A stretch of 12,376 bases of DNA, from the NCBI GenBank assembly GCA_003573635.1, contig QUTJ01031511.1, positions 1 through 12,376 of the forward strand, written 5' to 3'. Positions within the stretch are counted from its first letter, which is position 1; the number at the start of each line of letters is the position of its first letter. Shown here piece by piece: positions 6,565 through 12,324 of this stretch. Both the position numbers and the translations under genes were made by a program. The notes under the pieces are model-generated. The model saw only the letters and a program-made list of their open reading frames with translations. It did not search any database and was not told the origin of the DNA. Source of the stretch: Goniomonas avonlea (Eukaryota > Cryptophyceae > Goniomonadida > Goniomonadaceae).

Positions 6565-6771
6565 ATGCCACAACGAAAGACTGTTCGAGGGGGCTTTAAA
6601 ATTCCACCGGGGTTGATGAAATCTGTTCTTCCCCATCTACTTCCTGTTGCAATGGGTGCACCCGGTATGATAAAAGACATTGTAGGACTCATTAAGGGTA
6701 ATGGTCACAAGAAGAGACGAGCTGCCCCTAAGAAGAAGGGTGGTGGGTGTGGGTGTAAGAAGAAGCATTAA
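6565..6771 (+). CDS. Small basic protein with hydrophobic core (68 residues)
   Basis: Residues 1-12 are basic. Residues about 13-44 form a hydrophobic, probably helical segment rich in Pro, Leu, Met, Val and Gly (for example LMKSVLPHLLPVAMG). Residues 47-68 are almost all Lys, Arg and Gly, with CGC near the end. The layout resembles adenovirus-type core or membrane-active peptides and the small X-like proteins reported in adintoviruses; this is an analogy, not a proven homology. The ATG is preceded by AAATAAAT. It is paired with a second, similarly built 50-residue gene 35 bases downstream. A virion core or membrane-lytic role is inferred. Confidence 0.7.
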   Translation: MPQRKTVRGGFKIPPGLMKSVLPHLLPVAMGAPGMIKDIVGLIKGNGHKKRRAAPKKKGGGCGCKKKH

Positions 6772-6773
6772 AA

Positions 6774-6786
6774 ATAAAAGTTTTAT
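6774..6786 (+). other. Weak palindrome between the two small basic genes
   Basis: ATAAAA (6774-6779) and TTTTAT (6781-6786) flank a single G. This is too short a loop for a real hairpin and is the weakest boundary element in the window, so the two small genes may share one transcript. Confidence 0.25.
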
Positions 6787-6806
6787 ATAAATCTTTTCAT
6801 TAATAA

Positions 6807-6959
6807 ATGGCTCGAAAGAAGACAACTAAGACTACTAGACGTAGGCAGAACGGTGGGGTGTTTGGTGCTCTGGCATCTGTGGGTATTCCACTTCTAATGA
6901 GTATGCTCGGACGGGGTGCTAGACCCGCTAAGGCCACCAAGAAGAAGCGTATCTATTAA
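6807..6959 (+). CDS. Very small basic protein with hydrophobic core (50 residues)
   Basis: This short ORF starts at ATG 6807 in a good context (AATAAATGG) and ends at TAA 6957-6959. Residues 1-14 are rich in Lys, Arg and Thr; residues 16-35 are hydrophobic with Gly (VFGALASVGIPLLMSMLG); residues 36-50 are again basic and end in KKKRIY. The basic-hydrophobic-basic plan matches the preceding 68-residue protein. A strong hairpin follows the stop. It is probably a real gene because of its composition, start context and tight packing, and it may be a core or membrane-active virion peptide. Confidence 0.65.
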   Translation: MARKKTTKTTRRRQNGGVFGALASVGIPLLMSMLGRGARPAKATKKKRIY

Positions 6960-6970
6960 AAAAAGATAGA

Positions 6971-6997
6971 TTTTTCATTTAACACTTAAATGAAAAA
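6971..6997 (+). terminator. Perfect 12-bp hairpin after the small basic genes
   Basis: TTTTTCATTTAA (6971-6982) pairs perfectly with TTAAATGAAAAA (6986-6997) around a CAC loop. It begins 11 bases after the stop of the 50-residue gene and lies 35 bases before the nuclease ATG. It is one of the longest perfect stems in the window. Confidence 0.7.
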
Positions 6998-7002
6998 ACG
7001 AC

Positions 7003-7018
7003 TTTAAGAGATATTTCT
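7003..7018. promoter_or_regulatory. Element shared with the right end of the window
   Basis: CTTTAAGAGATATTTC here recurs as CTTTAAGAGAGATATTTC at 12349-12366, with one extra GA. Here it lies 14 bases upstream of the GIY-YIG nuclease ATG, and is followed by the palindrome CTTTTAAAAG (7021-7030) that ends two bases before that ATG. It may be a promoter element or residual homology between two nuclease-family loci. Confidence 0.4.
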
Positions 7019-7032
7019 AACTTTTAAAAGAC

Positions 7033-7710
7033 ATGCCAGATTATCAAAATGGGAAAATCTACAAGTTGGTGAACGATGTGAATGATGAGATCTACGTGGG
7101 TTCTACTACTCAGCCTCTGCATAAGCGATTTCATCAACACAAAGTGAATTCAAAATCACGCACGTCTAAGGTCTACACATTAATGAGAGGTATTGGAGTT
7201 GATCACTTTAGAATTATCTTAGTTGAGGATTACCCTTGTGATAAGAAAGATCAATTAAATGCTAGAGAAGAGGAAACGCGTGTTGAGTTAGATGCTACGT
7301 TAAATTTTCAAAGAGCGTATATTGGAGTTCCTTATGGGTTAGATCAATGTGAAAGGGGTCGAATTAACAGAGAGGTGAATAGAGATGAAATCAGAGAACA
7401 AAAGCGTGTATACAGAGAGGTGCATCGAGATGAAATCAGAGAACAAAAGCATATTTACTATGAGAATAATAGAGAGGTTATATCTCATATTCGTAGACAG
7501 TACTATCAAGACAATAAAGATAAAATATGTGAACGTATTAGTCGTTACAGAGTTGAAAATAAAGATATAATCAGTGAGAAAAAGAGACAAGACCGTTTAA
7601 ATAATTCTGAGAAAGTCACGTGTGAATGCGGGAGTAAAGTGCGTAAATACAAACTGAGAGATCATGTCAAAACCCAAAAGCATAAGTCGTACCAACCCAC
7701 TTTAGAATAA
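7033..7710 (+). CDS. GIY-YIG endonuclease with repeat-rich basic tail and zinc-binding C-terminus
   Basis: The N-terminal 90 residues are a GIY-YIG nuclease domain: KIY at 8-10, YVG at 21-23, Arg32 in the catalytic helix, and a Glu-rich helix with the probable metal-binding Glu near 79-81. Residues 110-190 are charged repeats of the NREVNRDEIREQKRVY type, two of them near-perfect 15-residue copies. Residues 197-216 hold CECG followed by HVKTQKH, a Cys2-His2-type pattern likely to bind zinc and DNA. Such proteins in large DNA viruses and PLVs act as homing or repair endonucleases. The same tail recurs as a separate 89-residue gene at the right end. AT-rich codon use differs from the capsid genes, consistent with an acquired, mobile gene. 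Confidence 0.85.
   Translation: MPDYQNGKIYKLVNDVNDEIYVGSTTQPLHKRFHQHKVNSKSRTSKVYTLMRGIGVDHFRIILVEDYPCDKKDQLNAREEETRVELDATLNFQRAYIGVPYGLDQCERGRINREVNRDEIREQKRVYREVHRDEIREQKHIYYENNREVISHIRRQYYQDNKDKICERISRYRVENKDIISEKKRQDRLNNSEKVTCECGSKVRKYKLRDHVKTQKHKSYQPTLE
7367..7456 (+). repeat. Two tandem 45-bp coding repeats in the nuclease tail
   Basis: Copies run 7367-7411 and 7412-7456 and share gatgaaatcagagaacaaaa exactly, with a 15-codon period. A decayed third unit follows. They encode basic-acidic helical repeats between the nuclease and zinc-binding parts. Confidence 0.8.
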
Positions 7711-7714
7711 ACAA

Positions 7715-7744
7715 TATCCTCTTTCCCCTTTTGGAAATAAGATA
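7715..7744. terminator. Imperfect hairpin between convergent genes
   Basis: TATCCTCTTTCC (7715-7726) pairs with GGAAATAAGATA (7733-7744) with two mismatches and a 6-base loop; the top 5 bp are perfect. It lies 4 bases after the nuclease stop and 11 bases after the stop of the opposing 98-residue gene. Confidence 0.45.
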
Positions 7745-7755
7745 ACTCTGTGAAT

Positions 7756-8052
7756 TTAGGCCTGAGCCTGTACAGCAGCACTCTTCTTCTCAGCCAACTT
7801 TAAAGCCCTAGTCTCACGACCCTTAGCGAGAGACTCTAGCTGCTTTTCACTCATAACACGTTTGGGCTTAACACTCTTAGGTGCTTCTGCTTGCACATTA
7901 GGGTCAACGCTAACTGGAACCTTGGCCTGACGGACATTAATCTTCTTAACGGTTGCGGTTTGAAAGGGGGTAGTATCAATAGTTCTGTATACGTCACCCT
8001 TGAAATCAGCGAGGTCTTCTTGCTTGAGCTTTTGAAACATTGTAGTTGCCAT
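7756..8052 (-). CDS. Small basic protein, 98 residues, unknown
   Basis: Not recognised. The frame can be read from a TTG at 8100, but the ATG at 8050-8052 (MATTMFQKLKQEDL) is chosen because the extra 16 codons would run through an inverted repeat and a non-ATG start is unlikely in a eukaryotic virus. The first 40 residues mix acidic and hydrophobic positions. The middle is Val/Pro/Ala-rich. Residues about 62-90 form a basic, probably helical RVMSEKQLESLAKGRETRAL segment that resembles short nucleic-acid-binding helices seen in many viral hypothetical proteins. It converges on the nuclease gene and diverges from the next nuclease. A DNA-binding or virion role is possible but unproven. Confidence 0.65.
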   Translation of the reverse strand: MATTMFQKLKQEDLADFKGDVYRTIDTTPFQTATVKKINVRQAKVPVSVDPNVQAEAPKSVKPKRVMSEKQLESLAKGRETRALKLAEKKSAAVQAQA

Positions 8053-8092
8053 TATTTGATTATCCGCAGATAATATTTTTTTAATCAAATAA
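8052..8092. promoter_or_regulatory. Inverted repeat in divergent intergenic region
   Basis: TTATTTGATTA (8052-8062) pairs perfectly with TAATCAAATAA (8082-8092), an 11-bp stem with a 19-base loop. The left part can alternatively form ATTATC/GATAAT (8059-8064 with 8069-8074, loop CGCA). It abuts the ATG of the 98-residue gene and no gene ends here, so a promoter or 5'-leader role is more likely than termination. Confidence 0.45.
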
Positions 8093-8115
8093 ACATTCAA
8101 TAAGTAAAGAGAGAG

Positions 8116-8619
8116 ATGCCCCCGAGACTAGAATCGGCTTTGACATTGACAAGTCACTTTGGGATTCCTAAGAATCATAGTGGGGTGTACTGCATCTCAC
8201 ACGATGACCCGCCTACCCATGGGAAGATGCGATTTAAAATCGGTTACGCAGGGAAACTGGGTGATAGGCTATCAGGATACCACACGTGTTTCCCTGACAG
8301 CTATTTCATCTATCACATAGTGTCGTTTCGACCAGGTCACGCTACCATCTCCAAGGAGTTTGAAACAGCTCTTCATGCTATCCTACCGCGGTATCAGAAC
8401 GAGAGGTATTATGACGTTCGACCTAACAATAATTTATCCGGAGAATGGTTTTGGGCAACTTGGAGAGAAGTTGATGTAGCTATTCGCAAGCTCTTGAATA
8501 GACCGAGGTGGCGTGGTGAAGATCACGAGTATGTTCATATGACTATTCCAGACACACTTGCATTTGTGAGAAGCAATCCAGAAATGATAAGACCTCGTGC
8601 ACAGCCAAGACGAAGGTGA
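8116..8619 (+). CDS. T5orf172-like GIY-YIG superfamily nuclease
   Basis: This 167-residue protein matches the divergent GIY-YIG group named T5orf172/MUG113. Residues 23-26 GVYC replace the GIY strand, and 41-46 KIGYAG replace the YIG strand. Arg51 follows in LGDRLSGYHTCFPD, Glu81 lies in the next helix (KEFETALHAILPRY), and GEWFWA at 109-114 closes the domain. These proteins are presumed DNA endonucleases and are common in large DNA viruses, phages and PLVs. The C-terminal 35 residues are Arg/Pro-rich and probably disordered. It is divergent from the 98-residue gene and convergent with the acidic gene. Homing, repair or interference with competing DNA are possible roles. Confidence 0.78.
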   Translation: MPPRLESALTLTSHFGIPKNHSGVYCISHDDPPTHGKMRFKIGYAGKLGDRLSGYHTCFPDSYFIYHIVSFRPGHATISKEFETALHAILPRYQNERYYDVRPNNNLSGEWFWATWREVDVAIRKLLNRPRWRGEDHEYVHMTIPDTLAFVRSNPEMIRPRAQPRRR

Positions 8620-8635
8620 AAAAAAAGAAGGACAC

Positions 8636-8648
8636 TGAAACATTTTCA
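8636..8648. other. Weak hairpin between convergent genes
   Basis: TGAAA (8636-8640) and TTTCA (8644-8648) form only a 5-bp stem with a CAT loop, 16 bases after the T5orf172-like stop and about 44 bases beyond the acidic gene's stop. It is the minimal version of the boundary hairpins and could be chance. Confidence 0.25.
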
Positions 8649-8692
8649 ATCATCATTTGTATTCAAAAACCAAAACAAAAGCAAAGTCTAAT

Positions 8693-9466
8693 CTAATCGG
8701 AGTCGGAGTCGGTTTCGAAGACAACAACGTTTCCACCGGAGTCGTCCTCGGAGTCGGAGATGGTCTCCTGGGAGTCAAACCCCTCAGATTCGTCGCTAGG
8801 CATGTACGAATCGTCGTCGAAGTCCTCGGAGGACTCAGAATCCTCAAGCTCAACGGAGTCTTCACCACCGCTGTCATCAGAGGAGTTGTGGCTGAGGTCG
8901 TCCGCGAACTGATCTTCAACAGGTTGATAGAGCTCGACCCCCTTCCCTTTCACCGCGCGAGGAGGTTGAGCTCGGGCGGAGATGGGGCGGAGATGAATTT
9001 CAGGTTCATAGTCGGAGTCGTCCACCTCCTCGTTGTGCTCCCAGATAGGCAGCGGCTCGGGCGTGACAGGGACGATGAAGGCGGTGAAAATCGGAGAATC
9101 TCGAAGCATCGCGGGGTCGGCCTCTTCAATAGGAGAGTCGAAGATCTCGTCGATCTCGGAGCTGCGGTAGTAGGCCTCGGGGTCTTGAGCGTCAGGCAGG
9201 ATCTCGTCGATCACGATGGCTGAACGATCATCATCACCCATAACAGTTGATTGATCAGAATCGCGCGCCTCTTCAACTGCTTCAGGTCGATCAGTGACGA
9301 TCACCGTCGGAAGATCCCATGCCTGAGTCTCGTCGCAAACCCACGAAGACTGTGAAGCATTGACAGCGCAGAGAGAGTACGGCGACTCGAAGTAGTTGAT
9401 GCGCTTCAGTGGTCTACCAGGCAGCTCACCAGGAGACTGGGCGTCAGGAGAAGGTCGCTTGAACAT
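8693..9466 (-). CDS. Strongly acidic GC-rich protein (257 residues, unknown)
   Basis: I do not recognise this protein. The N-terminus has a basic patch GRPLKRIN (about residues 17-24), a possible nuclear signal. The rest is increasingly acidic, and the last 70 residues are almost all Asp, Glu, Ser and Gly, ending in DSDSD, with many casein-kinase-2-type Ser-acidic sites. There is a Pro-rich PVTPEPLPIW stretch near the middle. Such composition fits a transcription activator, histone-chaperone-like protein or DNA mimic, all inferred. The DNA is visibly more GC-rich than its neighbours. It lies downstream of the TVpol-helicase on the same strand, after a hairpin. A short upstream ORF overlaps its start in another frame. 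Confidence 0.75.
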   Translation of the reverse strand: MFKRPSPDAQSPGELPGRPLKRINYFESPYSLCAVNASQSSWVCDETQAWDLPTVIVTDRPEAVEEARDSDQSTVMGDDDRSAIVIDEILPDAQDPEAYYRSSEIDEIFDSPIEEADPAMLRDSPIFTAFIVPVTPEPLPIWEHNEEVDDSDYEPEIHLRPISARAQPPRAVKGKGVELYQPVEDQFADDLSHNSSDDSGGEDSVELEDSESSEDFDDDSYMPSDESEGFDSQETISDSEDDSGGNVVVFETDSDSD

Positions 9467-9522
9467 AGGGGGATGGAACTGCTCTGAGGAGGTTGTCTCC
9501 CCTTCTTGTACTGCTCGAACAT
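9406..9522 (-). CDS. Possible upstream ORF overlapping the acidic gene start (38 residues)
   Basis: An ATG at 9520-9522 in a GCCATGT context opens a 38-codon frame that ends at TGA 9406-9408, inside the acidic gene but in a different frame. It begins MFEQYKKGRQPPQSSS. It would be met by scanning ribosomes before the acidic gene's ATG and could reduce its translation, or be a small exon or a chance ORF. No family is recognised. Confidence 0.25.
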   Translation of the reverse strand: MFEQYKKGRQPPQSSSIPLCSSDLLLTPSLLVSCLVDH

Positions 9523-9644
9523 GGCTCCTCCGAGAATAGACCTCTATGTTTAGAATCTAAATCGGGAAGAGCCGCACTCGAGGAGTCACACTTTGTTTTG
9601 TAATCAGCTTCGATTACAAAAGATTATACTATATGAGACTACAT
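9467..9644. other. 178-base intergenic region with leader and hairpin
   Basis: This is the longest non-coding gap in the window. It holds the upstream ORF start at 9522, the hairpin at 9596-9621, and a GC-rich stretch at about 9480-9590 resembling the acidic gene in composition. No RNA gene or clear promoter box was seen. Confidence 0.5.
9596..9621 (-). terminator. Hairpin after the TVpol-helicase gene
   Basis: TTTTGTAATC (9596-9605) pairs perfectly with GATTACAAAA (9612-9621), a 10-bp stem with a 6-base loop, 23 bases past the TVpol-helicase stop codon. Confidence 0.65.
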
Positions 9645-11975
9645 CTAGTCGGCCTCAGGAATTATCTCAGATAGATCATATACCCTAGCAGTCTCCTTCC
9701 CGATTCTAATCTTCTTTGATGCTCCTAGGATAGATGTGATCTGCTTGGTGAAAAAGTCCTTAGTACCGGCTTTCTGGATATTGCAGCTCTTAGTCCAGTC
9801 AATATACATAGAAAATAAGTCGTTGGATTTAACACTAGGTGCAATAGTCTTGTCCCACATGTAATAAGACTTGCAATCGTAGTTACCTGACTTGATCTCA
9901 TTGATGAACTGCAAGGGTTTTGACAAATTTGAATCGATCACTCGGTTCAGCATTGTAGTCTGAGGGATATTCCTCAGTAATGTGTGACTAGAGGTAAGTT
10001 GAATGAGGTAACTCGCAAAATGAATAGCGGTGTTGGGGTTGTCAAGAACCTTAGCCAGTTCATCAAAGTATTTATGATCACCTACATACTTATCACCACA
10101 CTCGAACAGCGCATAACGTCTGTTTGATTGCTCGATTTTAATATTGTATTCGTTGTTGGATGTTAGGATATAGTTAGTAAAATCGTTAATTGTTCTGGAT
10201 TCGAGACCTTTGCGCTCAACTGTTCTCACAGAGTCAGTGATGAGGGATTTGAGCTTTTCAAAAGCGGAGTGATACTTGCTGCTAGCATCAGCGAGCTCAT
10301 TACAGTTGATAAGGATCTTATCTTCGACCACACCGTTGAAACGTTGAAGAATCGGCTCAAGGCCGTCGACAGCAGTGTAGTGAGACTCACCAAGTACATG
10401 CTTGCCAAACCACTCAACCAGGATCGACTTACCTGTACCCTGCTTCTGTGAATACAAATCGATACACACACCGGTCTTTCTCCAGGGCTGAGCGATGATG
10501 CACGCCATCCAGTTGATAATGTAATCATACGACTCTATGCTGTTGTTAGCCCAAACCTCCTTGATATGTCGCAGAATCGGTTTGATGATATTCATATCCA
10601 CACGAAATTCAAAATTGGGGTCGCTGACTAGACCGCTAAAGGTTTGGAGGACATGTCTCTGTTTAGCGATATGAGCATTGCTCCAAGGATAGTAGGGTGT
10701 ATTGTCTAGGCGAGAGTACATGATGTTTGTGCATAAATCCATGTACTCACTAAGAGATATATACTTGATCTCACCTTTCTTCTTAGAGTTCTCATCAACA
10801 TACCCCACTTTGAACTTGTAGCTGTCCAAAAAGCTTTTGTACTTGACAACCCTAAAAGGATATTGCTTTGACTCCCTCACCACTATCTCGCGGCCTGCAG
10901 AGTTGACGCTGGCAAGCACAAGAGGAACTCGTGTATCTAACCACAGCTTGGCCATCTCCTCTGCATCTTCACCCCTAAACGGTTTGAGTGACTGGATTTC
11001 TCGAACGAAATCGTTCCAATAGACGTTACTATCGTTCTTGATTGACACAAGTTCGGTAGGTAGATCGTTCTTGAGGCCTGTGAGATCCAAGTCACAGTCC
11101 ATAGGCTTCACAGATAGCTTCACTGTATAGCCTGTCTCAGCGGTGGCATACTCAGACATGGCATCAAGGGTCTCTTTAACGTTGCCAGTGATGTTAGCTA
11201 GATCTTTCTTATACACCATCAAACCGTCAAAGACCAAGGTACCTACCTCGATATTGTTCTCACAACAGTACTTGACTAGTGATTGAAGCACAGTATTCTC
11301 AAGATCACACAAGATGGAGTTTAATACTGACCCCTGTAAATTCCAATGGCTCTCACCTTTCTTCGCCTGCACCTCTTTAACGAGCTTGGGGTTCATATCG
11401 AAGATGGTAGATCTGATCTGGATCATCTCCTCCTTGAACGCTAACAGAAACGGCACCTTGTATGCCACAGCACCACCGTTAATCAAACTCAAAACTGCTC
11501 TCTTAGCATCATCCTTTGTGCACTCAGCCTCCTCCATGATCTTAGAAAGGAACTCATCGCGCTTGTCAACATACTCAGATAGGCGAAAGCTCTCTTCGTT
11601 ATGCTTTTGAAGATATTGAAGCAGGAGCACAGGGTGAGCGTTATCCATATCAATGTCGACATATAAGTCCTTGGCAATAGTGTGTCTGATCGGCTTGGAG
11701 ATCCCTTGAAGACTAGGTGAGAGAGCAAACAGGCGGCCGTGTGTCATACCCTTAGCATAGTCATACTTATTCCAAGTATCTCTCATTTTACTATCATACA
11801 TTTTCTTGATTATTGTGACATATTCCTCTGGTGTCACCTCACTATACCCCTTCTTGGGGTCACGAAACGAACCAAGTTTGTCTTGGAGCAGATCGTAGTT
11901 GGAAATGATGATTCCCAGTGCATTAAGGTCGATTTCCTCACGATATGACATGTTGACCATCTTCTGCTTTACCAT
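9645..11975 (-). CDS. TVpol-type polymerase fused to superfamily 3 helicase (replication protein)
   Basis: This 776-residue protein should replicate the genome. The N-terminal half fits TVpol, a divergent family A-like polymerase of PLVs and virophages. GRLFALSPSLQG at 80-91 is a lead-in motif; YVDIDMDNAHP at 105-115 is motif A with Asp107/109; KRAVLSLINGG at 158-168 resembles motif B; and LVFDGLMV at 247-254 is motif C with Asp250. The C-terminal half is a D5-like SF3 helicase: Walker A QGTGKS at 512-517, Walker B KILINCNEL at 553-561, motif C around YILTSNNE at 602-609, and Arg619-620 as the likely arginine finger. The length fits known fusions. No family B polymerase or integrase is nearby, so this is the sole replication gene visible. 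The start ATG at 11973-11975 has later in-frame Met codons at residues 6 and 9. Confidence 0.92.
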   Translation of the reverse strand: MVKQKMVNMSYREEIDLNALGIIISNYDLLQDKLGSFRDPKKGYSEVTPEEYVTIIKKMYDSKMRDTWNKYDYAKGMTHGRLFALSPSLQGISKPIRHTIAKDLYVDIDMDNAHPVLLLQYLQKHNEESFRLSEYVDKRDEFLSKIMEEAECTKDDAKRAVLSLINGGAVAYKVPFLLAFKEEMIQIRSTIFDMNPKLVKEVQAKKGESHWNLQGSVLNSILCDLENTVLQSLVKYCCENNIEVGTLVFDGLMVYKKDLANITGNVKETLDAMSEYATAETGYTVKLSVKPMDCDLDLTGLKNDLPTELVSIKNDSNVYWNDFVREIQSLKPFRGEDAEEMAKLWLDTRVPLVLASVNSAGREIVVRESKQYPFRVVKYKSFLDSYKFKVGYVDENSKKKGEIKYISLSEYMDLCTNIMYSRLDNTPYYPWSNAHIAKQRHVLQTFSGLVSDPNFEFRVDMNIIKPILRHIKEVWANNSIESYDYIINWMACIIAQPWRKTGVCIDLYSQKQGTGKSILVEWFGKHVLGESHYTAVDGLEPILQRFNGVVEDKILINCNELADASSKYHSAFEKLKSLITDSVRTVERKGLESRTINDFTNYILTSNNEYNIKIEQSNRRYALFECGDKYVGDHKYFDELAKVLDNPNTAIHFASYLIQLTSSHTLLRNIPQTTMLNRVIDSNLSKPLQFINEIKSGNYDCKSYYMWDKTIAPSVKSNDLFSMYIDWTKSCNIQKAGTKDFFTKQITSILGASKKIRIGKETARVYDLSEIIPEAD

Positions 11976-12015
11976 TTGATAAGATATTATATATGTGTTT
12001 GAATTCTTTAGATTG

Positions 12016-12043
12016 ATATTTCACATTTTTATATGTGAAATAT
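12016..12043 (-). terminator. Hairpin after the 89-residue gene
   Basis: ATATTTCACAT (12016-12026) pairs perfectly with ATGTGAAATAT (12033-12043), an 11-bp stem with a 6-base loop, 11 bases past the stop of the 89-residue gene and 40 bases upstream of the TVpol-helicase ATG. Confidence 0.7.
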
Positions 12044-12054
12044 ACGGTCACTTT

Positions 12055-12324
12055 TTAGCTTGATTGTTCTCCTTTCGCTTGTAGTTTTCGAGCATGAAGT
12101 GCTGTTCTCTTGTGACGTTGTAGGTTGATTTTCGCTGATGTAGCACCGCACTCGCACACTACAACGTCCTTCATTTTTTGTAGAATGACCTCTCTGTTTC
12201 GCTCATAATAGTCTCTCTTGTTATCTGCGATTTCTTTCTTCTTCAACTGGTTATACTGTCTATCGTAGATCTGCTTGTGTGTTAGCTGTCTAGTAGTAGT
12301 GGAAACCTCTTCAACTTCAGACAT
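12055..12324 (-). CDS. Stand-alone GIY-YIG-tail-like zinc-binding protein (89 residues)
   Basis: This protein resembles the C-terminal part of the nuclease at 7033-7710 without the nuclease domain. It has charged helical repeats of the YDRQYNQLKKKEIADNKRDYYERNREVI type (residues about 20-47), followed by VCECG at 56-60 and a downstream RHKRTALH (about 70-77), giving the same Cys-x-Cys plus His-x-His spacing style likely to bind zinc. The first 15 residues are Ser/Thr/Glu-rich. It could be a remnant of a former nuclease, or a DNA-binding protein that keeps the recognition module, perhaps as a regulator. It is upstream of the TVpol-helicase on the same strand, with a hairpin between. Confidence 0.7.
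   Translation of the reverse strand: MSEVEEVSTTTRQLTHKQIYDRQYNQLKKKEIADNKRDYYERNREVILQKMKDVVVCECGATSAKINLQRHKRTALHARKLQAKGEQSS

Noticed and set aside
7367-7456. CRISPR-like array in the repeated 45-bp units
   Set aside because: The units are adjacent with no spacers, lie in frame within a coding region and number only two clear copies.
8053-8100. 16-codon N-terminal extension of the 98-residue protein to a TTG
   Set aside because: The start is non-ATG and the extension would run through the inverted repeat; the ATG at 8052 is simpler.
8657-9223. 188-residue plus-strand ORF opposite the acidic gene
   Set aside because: Its Val/Gly/Leu-rich composition is what results from reading Asp/Glu/Ser codons on the opposite strand, and it overlaps a better ORF throughout.
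562-11975. Assignment to Maverick/Polinton or adintovirus
   Set aside because: No protein-primed family B polymerase or integrase is present, and the replication protein is TVpol-SF3. Genes outside the window could still change this.
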